DNA of 64,000 nt from Centrapalus pauciflorus (taxonomy: Eukaryota; Streptophyta; Magnoliopsida; Asterales; Asteraceae): positions 1 to 64,000 of the forward strand of contig JAANYP010000825.1 of NCBI GenBank assembly GCA_020465985.1. The letters run 5' to 3'. Below the pieces are notes generated by a model. It was not told the DNA's origin. It saw only the letters and a list, made by a program, of their open reading frames with translations, and did not search any database. Position numbers and translations under genes: made by a program. Shown here piece by piece: positions 43,674 through 55,971 of this stretch (position 1 is its first letter; each line of letters begins with the position of its first letter).

Positions 43674-46600
43674 GCCAAGTCCATTTGGTATATGGATACG
43701 GGTTGCTCCAAGCATATGACGGGAAGAAGAGAATTGATGTCCAATGTAGTTGAACAGTATTACGGAACGGTAAAATTCGGGAACAACCATCAGGCTCACA
43801 TCAAAGGATACGGGGACTTAATTCTATCTAATCTGCTCATCAAGGACGTTGACTATGTTAAGGGGTTATCGCATAATCTTTTTAGCATAGGACAACTTTG
43901 TGACAAAGGACTAGAGGTAACTAAAAGAGCTAAGAACTGGTGTGTAAAGAGTATGGATGGAAAAGAAATCCTAACAGGTTCCCGAAACTCTAACCTCTAC
44001 ACCATTGGCGTATCCATGCTAATAGTGAAGGATAATATTTGCTTATTATCAAAAGCCTCTTCAAAAGACTCTTGGTTGTGGCATCGAAGATTATCCCATT
44101 TGAACTTTGATAATATCAACAAGCTGGCTGCGAAACAATTGGTTAAAGGTCTTCCTGAATTGCGCTATGAAAAGGACCATTTGTGTGGAGCTTGTGAGAA
44201 AGGAAAGATGAAACGATCATCTCACAAACCAAAGCCCGAACCATCAACAAAAAGAGTATTGGAGTTACTTCACATGGATTTATGCGGACCAATGCGGACT
44301 CAAAGCGTAAACGGGAAACGATATGTGTTGGTTATCGTTGATGACTATTCACGATATACCTGGGTCAGGTTCTTACGTTCCAAGGACGAGACATCTCAAG
44401 AAATCATAGATTTTATCAAGAGTGTCGAGACCCAACAGCAGCTGTCAGTGCAATCAATCAGATCTGATAACGGCACGGAATTCAAGAACTCGGTAGTTGA
44501 GGGCTTCCTTCGATCCAAAGGTATTCAGCATCAATACTCTGCTGCTCGAACACCTCAACAAAATGGGGTCGTGGAAAGGCGTAACCGTACGCTTGTGGAA
44601 GCCGCTCGTACAATGCTAACATACTCGAAGCTACCTCCGTTCTTGTGGGCCGAAGCCGTATCAACAGCATGCTATACACAAAATCGCTCCATTATCCATA
44701 AGCGCTTTAACAAAACTCCTTACCAACTCTTTTTGAATAAAGTACCATTTATCAAGTACTTACGTGTATTTGGTTGCAGGTGCTATGTGCTGAACGACAA
44801 AGACAACCTCGGGAAGTTTAATGAAAAGGCGGATGAAGTGATCTTCATTGGATATTCATCCAACTCGAAGGCCTATCGCGCATTCAATACCCGAACCAGA
44901 ACAGTCAATGAAAGTGTGCATGTCACATTTGATGAGTTGGCTGAACTGGCACCCGAAGTTGATCAATCAGGACCTCGCATTACTCAAAAGCCTGGAGACT
45001 CTTCTAATAATCCCATTTCTTTTTCTTCTTCTAATTTAGTCAATTTGTTTGATCCTTTTTATGTTGAATTTTTCGGTCCTAACGCTAGTGTGTCTAATGT
45101 TGTCAATAATGTAGGTAATCCTTCCAGTTCAACTGTGCCACAAAGTTTCTCCGCTCCATCTTCATCAACATACCCTCATCCATCTACATATCCACCGACA
45201 CATCCGCAGTTGAATCTACTCCTATAATACCCTCACATATACTACCAACAATCCTTCCTTCACCTGAACTCTCGGGAATCAAACCGGAACCAGTGGTACC
45301 ATCATTTGAAACCAATGACCATGAATCTTCATCCATCCCCACGTTAACCACTAAGGTTCCATCCCGAGCACCCCTTCAACACGAGATTAAATGGACCTGA
45401 AGTCACCCAACAGATCAAATCATTGGTGATGTGTCTACAGGAGTCCAAACTCGCAGGGCGTCTGCTAATGAATGCCTCTTCGCATCATTCCTTAGTATGA
45501 TAGAGCCCGCTCGTGTGGATGAAGCCCTGACAGATCCAGATTGGATAGTTGAAATGCAAGAGGAACTCAACCAGTTTGAACAGCTAAGAGTATGACGGTT
45601 AGTTCCCAAACCAAAGGACCGTACAGTGATCGGAACAAAGTGGATCTTTAAGAACAAACGAGATGAGAACGACATTGTGATAAGGAATAAAGCAAGACTT
45701 GTTGCCAAAGGCTACCAACAACAATAAGGGATAGATTATGACGAGACCTTCGCTCCAGTTGCACAGATCGAAGCAATCAGAATCTTCTTGGCGTACGCGG
45801 CACACAAAGATTTCAAAGTGTACCAAATGGACGTCAAGACTTCCTTTTTAAACGGTGAACATAACGAGGAGGTGTATGTTGAACAACCACAAGGCTTTGT
45901 TGACGCACATAAACCTGACCATGTTTATGTTCTAGATAAAGCCCTCTATGGTTTAAAACATGCACCTCGAGCTTGGTATGATAGTCTTTTCAATTTCCTT
46001 ATTTCTGCCGGTTTCAATAAAGGTGTGGTGGACACAACTCTGTTCACTAAAAGGGAAGGCCCACATATAATGCTAGTACAAATATATGTCGACGACATTA
46101 TATTTGGATCTACTGACAGTAATTTTTGTAAGGATTTTTCACCCCTAATGGAGTCCAGGTTCGAGATGAGTACGATGTGGGAAATGAACTTTTTTCTCGG
46201 ATTACAAGTCAAACAACTTGAGGATGGGATTTTTGTGAACTAGTCGAAATATACTCTTGACATTCTCAAGAAGTATAAGTTAGACTCTTGCACGAGTATC
46301 GCAACTCCCATGGCCTCCAACTGTAAGTTAGACACCGATCCTTCTGGAAAAAGTGTCGATAATACAACTTATAGAGGGATGATAGGATCCTTACTGTACT
46401 TGACTGCCAGTAGGCCGGATATAATGTTTTCAACATGTCTTTGTGCTAGATTTCAGGCTGACCCAAAAGAATCACACCTAACTGCGGTAAAACGCATTTT
46501 TCGTTATCTTAAGGGTACACCCGAACTTGGTCTATGGTATCCAAAGGGAACCGATTTCGATCTTACCGCTTTTTCAGATGCTGATTTTGCAAGTTGTAGA

Positions 46601-46787
46601 GTTGACAGAAAAAGCACGTCGGGAGGAATACAGTTCTTGGGAGATAGACCGTGAGTTGGTCTTCCAAAAAGCAGAATTGTGTTTCCACATCCACAGCTGA
46701 GGCTGAGTATGTAGCAGCTGGAAGCTGTTGCTCTTAAGTGCTGTGGATGAGAACACAATTACACAATTATGGATTCTAACTCACCAA
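43674..46787 (+). pseudogene. pol: Element C pol, main part, broken
   Basis: Protease WYMDTGCSKHMTG, integrase HHCC (WHRRLSHLNF ... CGACEKGK) and D,D,E (LLHMDLCGP; IRSDNGTEFKN; PQQNGVVERRNRT) are open to about 45200, where the frame shifts. RT follows with stops at about 45397, 45594, 45725 and 46241; it has YQMDVKTSF and YVDD (about 46088-46099). RNase H has SDADFAS and a frameshift near 46650. The frame reaches LHNYGF and is cut by element D at 46787. Remaining RNase H is at 62039. Same domains and role as other Copia pol; close to B pol. Confidence 0.9.
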
Positions 46788-47444
46788 TGTAAGGTCTACC
46801 TAACACAGATCTATCTAGACGCGGAACTGTCAAAGAGTGCGGAATCCTCTTTAACGGGTAGACGGAAACAACTCTCACTTAGAAACACGGAGACTATCAA
46901 CGAGCTGTACGAACCACACAAGAACGCACCTACTAGAAGATTCTCTCCGAAACAGCACTAATACTGATGATAAACTCGAAATCGCTTTATGCTTAATCTC
47001 TCTCGAATTCTGCAAAAAGTCTGATAATTATTCGAGTCTATCCCTAATTATAGAGGCTAATTCGAGTCTGCCATGGGCCAAACTCGAATCAGGCCCAAGG
47101 CCCATTCGAGTTTGTCCCCACTGACACTCTCGAATCTGCCTAAGTGAGTACATTTGAATCTGTCTAACTGACCATTCGAATCTGACCTAGATTCGAATCC
47201 TAGTCCTTAGACATTTCGAATCTACTTTTTCACATAATTAACTTAGTATTGAAACTTATGTTTTTAACTTATGTTTGATTTTATCTTTGATCTTTATGTT
47301 TGAACTTCTTGTAATACGTTACATTAAGTTCAAACACACAAACAATAATAATTATCAAACATATATAAACATATATATCAAACACTTGCTAAACCACACT
47401 GTTTGATCACTTAGACTGCTATCGTCACACAAGATGTACTAACA
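46788..47444 (-). repeat. 3' LTR of element D
   Basis: 657 bp; minus-sense ends TGTTAGTACATC and GTAGACCTTACA. It carries the same TCGA words and site II plus TATA cluster as A. Polypurine tract AAGGGGGAG at 47447-47455. Confidence 0.93.
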
Positions 47445-47502
47445 GACTCCCCCTTGACGATAGCTTCTAATAATTCACACATTTGATTAAGTACTTTGTT
47501 TA

Positions 47503-50500
47503 TTATTTATTCAAACTGCTTCCAGCATACAAACCCTGCTCAATACACACTTTAACTACATTCTCATACTCTCTAGCCTCACCATCCATATGAGTGTCGC
47601 TTGAGATCTTATGAGCATGTAGTATTTGAAGGCCATCTCTAGAAAGGTTTACCAGGTGAAGAGGATCATAGATTCTAAGAATCACCTTTTCTTCAAAAAC
47701 TTCCATCACCGCTTCTCCCGTTTCACTCTGAACATACCACCAGTTTAGGTTTTTCATGACGTTCTGTGGCATAGGCTTGAGTGGTACCTTCCTCAGACAT
47801 CTCACTGGTCTGTACTGTATCTTCATCCATGGACGCCCAGTTAGAGGATCAATTCTAGAATAATCCATTACTCGTTTTCCTATCCTCGGATTAAGGCGTT
47901 CAAACTTCCTCGACCTTCCTTCTTTTCTTATGATTTTGGCAATTATATCTGCGTAAGGGTCGTTGCCGATATTGATTAGTTCTTTCCAAGCTAACACTTT
48001 TATCTCAATCTTCGGCAATGAGTTGAATACTTTCAGAGATCTTCTGAGGTACTGGAGCCCATCTTTTCTTTTGATTATGAATAGCTGCAGTTCCCGATCA
48101 AAGAACCTGCTTAATATGCTTCCTGACAGCTTTCCAGTACCCGGCACCCTCATCTTCTTCTTCAGCTCTAACTCCTTCTGCTCTGTCCTGAACCATAGCT
48201 TTCTTTTTTCTTCATTGGTCGGCTCTCTGGCAGGTTCTTCTATTGACGAATCAACATTTAAAGCAGCATTGACTACTTCTATGTTAACAACATCATTTCC
48301 TTCTATCACCTACGTATCAGTGATTGGATTTTGCTGAACGGTGATCTCATTGGCTTCATCATATTCGTCAGCATAAACCTCATCATCGGACTTCCAATCC
48401 GTTATGTCTTCAGGAACAAATTCTCCCTCTTCTAGTTCCTCCATATCATCCTCAAAGTCAAAGCCCAAGTCCATCAGGTCGTCGTCGAGATCCATAAGTG
48501 CATCAATCATTTCATTTATCTCAGACTCTGTAGGTTTGGACGAACTGGCCTCTCCTTCTTTAGATCCTGATTGACTCGGCTCCCCCTGAGACTCAGCATC
48601 CTGAGCAGCAGAAAAATCTACTGGCTCATTCTGTCTTTCCGTGCTGGGATCATTGCCGTGGTCATCTTCATCATTATCATCATCCCTCGGCCGCTCCACT
48701 TGATCACGGCAGGATGTCTCCCCCTGAGCCTGTTTATTTTTCATTAATTGCTCAACCAGGGAGTGCATCGATCTTAGTTCAGCTGCTTGATCAGCGACAA
48801 AAGTTTTTAGCTCCAAATTCTCTTCCTGTACTTTGTCCACTATCTTTTTCAGATCGGCATTCTCGTTATCTAGATTTGCATTGTGCTTCTGAATCTCACC
48901 GATTGCCGTCGTTAGGCCTAAGATCTGGATCTGTTGGAAGTCAACTCGAGCTTTTAGCTGCAAAAACCTTTGATTTTCTGTGTATGTGGATGAGGTGGAT
49001 GGGATGGATTGAATTGGAGTCGGAATGATGGGCGATGGGATGTACGGTTCAGAATGTGGTGGTGATGGTGGAATGGTAGTTGGAGTAGCTGGAGATTGAG
49101 ATACTTCAGGCTGTGTGGCTGAAGCTGAGGAAGTTCCTTGCATAAACCGATGACGCTTAGCCCTTTGCCTCATCACTAATGGAGCGACCTCTTCTTCTTC
49201 AAAATCAGAGTCATCAGACTCTCGTGATGCTCGCCGCCTTGAAGCTTCTTCAGACACTACTAACCTTGATCCATAAGTTCCCATTTGAACAGGCGGTTCT
49301 GTAGATACGAACTCTGGAGCTTCAACCTCTATCTCCTCCATATCTTCTGACTCAGTTGCTGACGATGACAAGTCATTACCTATTTGCTCCAGTTCATATT
49401 CATCAATTTCCCTCAAGACATCATCTTCTCCCTCTGGAGGCTCTAGCAATTCTCCAATTAACGCTGCAGATATTTCTTCATTGGCATGAGGAGCAGCTTC
49501 CCAAATTTCATGCAGTGTTTGACACAACTGATCAGATTCAATTGGTACATTTGAAGGGCCTGCCTCTTATGCCTCTTGCTGTTGACTTGTAGAGGGCGTA
49601 CTTGCCTGAGTTTGACTTGCAGATGTTCGTTGGCGTCTCCTTTGTTGCTGGGCATGCGGTTGTTGTCGTTGTTGTTGTGGCTGTCTAAGTTGAACTTCCA
49701 CTTCACCTGCCCAATTGGCAATATCCGGTGCTTCAAAGTTCCTGTCTATTACAGCTCCAAACAACGGTCGCTCAGAACTGCCAACCTTCCTCTATGCGCA
49801 GAACAGTCAGCAAAAATCCTTTTGTCAATCACCGCTACACTCTGAATCTCATTTTGCTGCGGGAAATTCGGCAACAAGTGCCGAATGAGCATCATTATGA
49901 AACGAGGATATAGGAGAAATTGTTGCTGCTCCGGAGTCGTGATTTGATGAACGAATTCCGAGAAAAACATTTGAGAAAAGCTGAAGCGCCGATTATAAAC
50001 CAAAGCGATCATCCCGGATTGGATCTTCGAGACAATATAATCAAAACCAACTTTCTTGGTCGCAAAACAAACCATAAACACATGCGCCAAAAATCTCCAT
50101 TGACCTATTAGCCCACTCTTCATATACGATGTTTTAGTAACATCCAAGCTGTAACCCATCCTCAGAAAAGCTGCTTGCCTAATACTTAAGGGAAAGTCAA
50201 TAGGCCCAGACTCTTCTTCCTGAGATCCTAGCTGCAGAACCTGACGCAGCATATCAGCAGAAAACACCAATGGCTGTCCTGCTATCCTTGTTCTCAGAAC
50301 TGTTGGAGTGACGGAACAGTCAACTTGTAAGTGCTCGTAAAACTGCCGTACATATGGAATAATGATCTGAATGTTATGGGACAATGCAAACGCAATCCTA
50401 GATTCCACTAGGAAATCCATCATCTGACGGAAACCCTGCGCCTCAGGGATATGATGGTCGGGGGGAATGACCTTATTATGCTTAGGCACGAATACTCGAT

Positions 50501-50507
50501 CAGCCAT
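47503..50507 (-). pseudogene. Element D ORF3, about 1,000 codons, broken
   Basis: ATG at 50507 (MADRVFVPKHNKVIPP), two bases after a 3' splice-site-like GTGCAG. Same architecture as A ORF3: N-terminal globular domain (50507-49770), Gln/Arg-rich stretch, acidic region, coiled coil (about 48960-48740: GEIQKHNANLDNENADLKK), Asp/Glu-rich region, basic C-terminal part with RKEGRSRKFERLN, ending near SSLNK at 47503. Breaks: a frameshift near 49755, TAA at 49567-49569 and TAG at 48310-48312. Otherwise close to A, so the intact ancestor coded for about 1,000 residues. Env-like position; function unknown. Confidence 0.82.
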
Positions 50508-50509
50508 AT

Positions 50510-51021
50510 CTGCACAATACATAAACTATTAGAATTATTAAAAATCAATAAACTTGCTTAAATTCAAATTTGTTTTATTTTGAACTTGTTTAAGTACAAA
50601 ATCCAATACAAATGAATTTCTACAAGATTAATTAAATTTAATTTGAATAATTCAAACAAAATGACAGATTCGAATAAGCAGATTCGAAGAAACCCCTTTT
50701 CGAGTTTGATGTCACACTCGAATATAATGACCTTCTCGAGTTTACTGACAAACTCGATACTGGTCAGGAACAGATTCGAACTCGTCGGCCCACCTCATCA
50801 CCAAACACTATGATTTTAACCATTTTGAACTTAGAAAATCACATACATTAGTCCAACTAGGTTCTAATCACAGATATTTGCCTTTAATTTGACTTTTTAC
50901 CGGTCCAAACTTTGTAATTTTGAAAAACACGATTTCGACCTTCAAACCTTCAAAAATTGGTGATTTTGACTTAAATGGTGTATAAAACTACTTGAATCTT
51001 GTACAACCCAGTTGTTTATAC
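50510..51021 (-). other. Candidate ORF3 leader intron in D
   Basis: Donor CTAG/GTATAAAC at 51021; acceptor TTTATGTATTGTGCAG ending at 50510, two bases before the ATG. 512 nt, containing TCGA words at 50660-50790. Collinear with 20950-21459 of A. Confidence 0.5.
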
Positions 51022-51187
51022 CTAGATGTATTAGTAGAATCGAACACACAAGCAAGAAACTCGACGAATAGTGTTTTTTAGTGAAAACGGTAGACTCGAG
51101 AGAAATAGATTCGAGATCGCCAGATAGATTTGAGGAACAGATTCGAGAACAGATAGAGTAATGACAATTACTGTTAACCTATTTATA
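51022..51187 (-). promoter_or_regulatory. Candidate ORF3 promoter and first exon in D
   Basis: TATAAATA (51180-51187, minus) about 670 bases before the ORF3 ATG, as in A. TCGA words flank it. Confidence 0.45.
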
Positions 51188-52585
51188 ACACCTACCTTCA
51201 AGTCTAATGACATATTCGAATCTACTGACAGATTCGAGATCAGCCGATTTCGAGTTTGACCTAAACTCGAATTACCCCAAACACTTAGAAAATTTCAAAA
51301 ATTTTGAAATAAATTCAACTTTTTCAACCTTTTCAACGTTATTGTGTAACGGAATAAACTATGTCAAATCCTTTACCCTAAGCACAAGATTTTCACGCAG
51401 TGTTTATTTTATTCAACTCTAAATGCACCCTCAGTAATTTTTGACCTTTTTCCTAAGTAAGTTAAAAAATAAAATAAAATAAAATAAAATAACGTAAAAT
51501 AAGTAAAAGTAAAAATAAAAGTTTTAAAGAATTGAGCTAAAAATTTAACTTAGACTTAAACTACACTTATTAAAATTTACAACCTATGCTAAACACTAAA
51601 CAAAATATTTTTGATGAGTATAGTCAAAGAAAGGTTCAATCAGATAGCGGTGTCAGATACTCACTTTCAGTACTTAAACATTCACACTTAGGAATTTTTG
51701 ATTCCTTTGATTGTTTGTCTTGAAATACCCATTTAGCCGATTGTTGGTATTTACCCCTTTAAACATTCTACATTTCGGAATATCCCTTGGCATTTTTATT
51801 TATCATGAAATTATCTTACGTGACTCAGACATAGACATACTTTTATGATCAAGGCATACAGACAATGATTCTAACTTGTTGGTATTTGCAAACTTTTTTA
51901 AAAGACAAACATCGGACACAGGTCTGTATTTTCATACAACAAAGTGTTTTAGTTTGACTTAAGGTTTATTTTTAAAGCTAGCAAGACAGCGGTGACAGGT
52001 CTGTACCGACGTACAACAAAGCGACTTATCTTGCTAACCCGAATCAAAACAGATGCAACAGGTCTGTACTTACGTACAACAGAGTTACATGTTTTTGACT
52101 CTAAATTTTATATGATTTTTCTATTCTCTCCATTTTAAGATGTATTTGATGTTACTATACATCCCCAGAAAGTTTGCATACCTCATTTAGACTCAAAGTT
52201 TGTATGTCTTGTACATAAAAATTAAGACTCCCTATATGTATTATGCCTACCAACACATCAAACTAAAATAAAGTATAACACTTAGAATTTTAGGTGCATT
52301 ATGTGTGAAAGCCTAAACACTTAGAGTTTGTAACGACTGTGCTAATTTTCGTCACTTTGAACCTATGCATCTAAGACTTAACTCTTTTTCTGATATTCTC
52401 TTTTTTTTTTTTTGTATTTTTATGATTTTCTCTCTTTTTTCTTTTGTTTTTCATAGGAAATAGCAATAAAAGAAGATAACCTACTAACTTACTAAAAATA
52501 GAAGCTATCCTAAATTAGCAGTCTTACCATAAAAAGAAAGAAATACTACAGCTATAAAAGGAAATAAACTACCACTAAGGTCAAA
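51188..52585 (-). other. D pol-ORF3 spacer
   Basis: Non-coding. Contains an AAAAT pentanucleotide run near 51470-51495 and the three hairpin words near 51918-51940, 51995-52020 and 52058-52083. It is uninterrupted here, which shows what the A spacer looked like before G inserted. Confidence 0.7.
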
Positions 52586-55500
52586 TTACTCTGGGTTGCG
52601 CATTGCATTTAGTTGAATCAAATATTCAAACCGTGACTTATCAAAGGCTTTGGTAAATAAATCAGCATTATTATCTTCCGTTGCCACTTTTACCAACTTG
52701 ATTAAGTTCTTTTCAGCACAATCACGAATAAAATGATGTCTTATGTCTATGTGCTTTGTTTTACTGTGTTTAACTAGATTATTTGTTATAGCGATTGTAG
52801 ATTGATTATCTATCCTAATTGGAGTTTGAGTGTAAGCCAAACCGTAATCCCGCAATTGTTGTTGTATCCACAGAACCTGTGAGCAGCAACTTCCAGCAGC
52901 AACATACTCGGCCTCGCACGTTGACACGGCTACCGACGTCTGTTTCTTGCATTTCCAGGATACCAGTCTCCCTCCTAGGAATTGACAACCTCCAGTTGTT
53001 GATTTGCGCGTCAAGCTGCATCCTCCGTAGTCAGAATCCGTGAATGCCTCTAACTCTAGATCTCCCTCCGCGTGATACCAAAGTCCCAGCTTCGGTTTCG
53101 ACTTGAGGTATCGTAGAATCCGCTTCACAGCTTTCATATGCATCTCCTTCGGATTCGCTTGAAACCTAGCACAAATACACACAGCAAACATGATGTCAGG
53201 TCTAGAAGCAGTCAAATACATAAGTGATCCAATCATGGCCCGATATAACGTCGGATCCACATCGGTATCACTTTCAGTACCCGGTCCGAGATTGTGATTC
53301 ACTTGAATCGACGTGCTGAAATGGGCAGTCAATTTTGTTCCTTCCATCCCGAAGCGTTCTAATAGTCATAGACATACTTCGTCTGATGGATAAACATACC
53401 ATCCTTCTTCTGGTCAACTTGTAACCCCAAAAAGAAATATAACTCTCCCATAGCACTCATCTCGAATTTCGACTTCATCACCTTCTCGAAATCTTTGCAC
53501 ATTTGTTCGTCTGATGATCCAAAGATGATATCATCAACGTACACTTGTACCAAGATGAAGTGTTCTCCTTTTCTCTTAACGAACAGCGTACTATCTATGC
53601 TACCCCTTTCAAACCCGTTCTCTAATAAATGGTTGGATATAGTCTCGTACCACGCCCTTGGTGCTTGATGCAATCCATATTGAGCCTTATCTAAACGATA
53701 TACTCTATCAGGATATTTTGGATCTGTAAATCCGGGCGGCTGTTCTACGTACACCAGCTCCTTCACTTTTCCATATAGGAAAGCACTCTTAACATCTAGT
53801 TGATATACCTTAAAGCCTTTGAAGGAAGCAAAATCCAGAAACAACCTAATGGCTTCTAGCCTAGCTACTGGTGCAAACACCTCATTGTAATCGATTTCCT
53901 CCTCTTGGTTGAAACCCTTTACAACTAGCCTAGCCTTGTTGCGAGTGACTATATCCCGATCGTCTCTTTTGCACTTAAAACCCATTTGGTTCCTATGGCA
54001 ACTTCCCCTCGAGGTAATGGAACTAACTCCCACACTTCTAGTTTCCTAAACTGCGAAAGTTCTTTCTGCATCGCTTCAACCCAGGAGTTATCCTTTAGTG
54101 CCATTTGCACATTCTTAGGCTCTACTTGCGAAATGAAACAAGAATAGAGACAGGTATGATATGCCTCGGAGTCGTTTATCATCGACAACAAAACAGTGTT
54201 GTTATTTACACTACTCCTAGTCTTCACACCCTCGTTAGGATTTCCTATGATGCTTTCTATAGGATGGTTCTTGTTAATCCTAGAGGTCTCTATCTCGTCA
54301 ACTCTCAGATTATCTCCTAAGTTAGATCCTATTTCACCTAATGGGGGAACAACCTCAGATTCTACATTTTCCTCCTCGTGGACATTTTCCTCAGAGTTGG
54401 AATTTGTTGCCTGAGTCTGATTCTCAGTTGAAGGTGCCTCTGGATTGGTAACTTCTGGAGATCCATCTTCAATCGCAGTAGGCTCGGATGTGGATTGAAA
54501 TGTAGTTCTCGGAAAGGTATGACCTTCGTCATTCAGATGCAACGTCGCCATGTCCTTTTCGATTGTACCTGCATTTTCATCCAAAGGAATTTAAATGACT
54601 CAAATAATTTATCATAGTCAAATATCCATTCCGGACCTGTTTGGGGTTCATGTGTATAACTTGTAACTTCAATGTTATACACAATCTCTACTGTACCATT
54701 TGTTTTGTTAAAAACCCGTTTGTTTGGTGAGTTCGGCACATAACCTAGGAAGTATCCTTCGTCAGCCTTTTCACCAAACTTAGGTTGATGTTTTGTTCGC
54801 AGTAAAGTACATGGTACCCAAACGGTTCGAAGCCAGTTAAATTAGGTGGCCGTTTATTCAAAATTTCATAACAGGTTTTGTTCAAAGATTTGACTGTAAG
54901 GACTCGGTTTAAAATATGGCACGCGGTATTCACTGCCTCCCCCCAAAACATGGTAGGAAGCTTTGAATCCGAAAGCATAGTCCTTGCAGCCTCAATCAAT
55001 GTCCTGTTTTTACGTTCGGCCGTCCCATTTTGTTGAGGCTCATATGGCGCACAAAGTTGATGCACTATCCCCTTTGAGAGGCAATATACACCAATTACAG
55101 TGTTTTTGAATTCAGTTCCATTATCACTACGAAGCCTTTTAACCCGTGTTCCATAGGAATTCTCCACTTGGTCTAAGAACCCGATGAGCTTGGAAGCCGT
55201 CTCGTCCTTTGTACCTAGAAAGAAAACGCAAGAAAATCGTGAGTAATCGTCAGTGATAACCAAACAATACCAACTACCTCCTATACTCCTTTTGTTGATT
55301 GGTCCGAAGAGATCCATATGCAACAAATCGAATGTAGAGGTTATGGAATTCTGAGTCTTGGACTTGTGTGCCTTCTTATGTTGTTTGCCCTTCTTGCATG
55401 GTAGACACTTGTCCTCGAACTGAAAACTCTTCATAGGTACACCTTGCACCAACCCATTTTTCGTTATGTAGTTCATTTTTCTTAGGTGCAAGTGTGCCAT

Positions 55501-55971
55501 GCGTCTGTGCCACAACACTGATTCCGTCTCCGAAGCTTTGGATAACAAACAGATTGGCCCCATCGAAGTTTCCGGCTTGTTCATATCCAGCATGTACAAG
55601 TGATTCTTCCTTGGTGCCTGCATCAATATCCACTCTTCAGGAATCTTGAACCCCGGTTTTAGCACTAACGCTTCAGTGTCAGTGAATAATACTGAATTCT
55701 TCTTGTCACAGATTTGAGATACACTAATGAGATTGTGAACCAGTTTATCAACGTGATAAACTTGATCCAACTTGATCGTCCCATTAGTAACCACTCCAGT
55801 ACCCGTGATGTTTCCTCCTTTATTTCCCGCGAATGATACAAATCCCCGATTCCCACCCTTGAAGTCTGTAAGAAGACTTCTTTCCCCTGTCATGTGCCTG
55901 GAGCATCCACTGTCGACGAACCATTTGTTGTTTGGACCTGTGGTAATCTCCTGCACATGAAAGAAAATAGG
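52586..55971 (-). pseudogene. pol: Element D pol, broken by single-base deletions
   Basis: Protease WFVDSGCSRHMTG (about 55884-55922), integrase HHCC (CLPCKKGK) and D,D,E (LLHMDLFGP; LRSDNGTEFKN; PQQNGTAERKNRT), RT (YQLDVKSAF; YVDD about 53537-53548), RNase H (DSDYGG; CEAEYVAAG; IDIRHHF), ending at 52586. One-base losses relative to A occur near 54820 (G run), 54589, 53982 (T run) and 53361, each shifting the frame. Some lie in homopolymers. RT and RNase H are otherwise better preserved than in A. Confidence 0.92.

Noticed and set aside
46559..46787. Separate small genes on either strand at the C RNase H end
   Set aside because: Frames follow the RNase H motifs of C with one frameshift; the remaining ORFs are overlaps with the D LTR.
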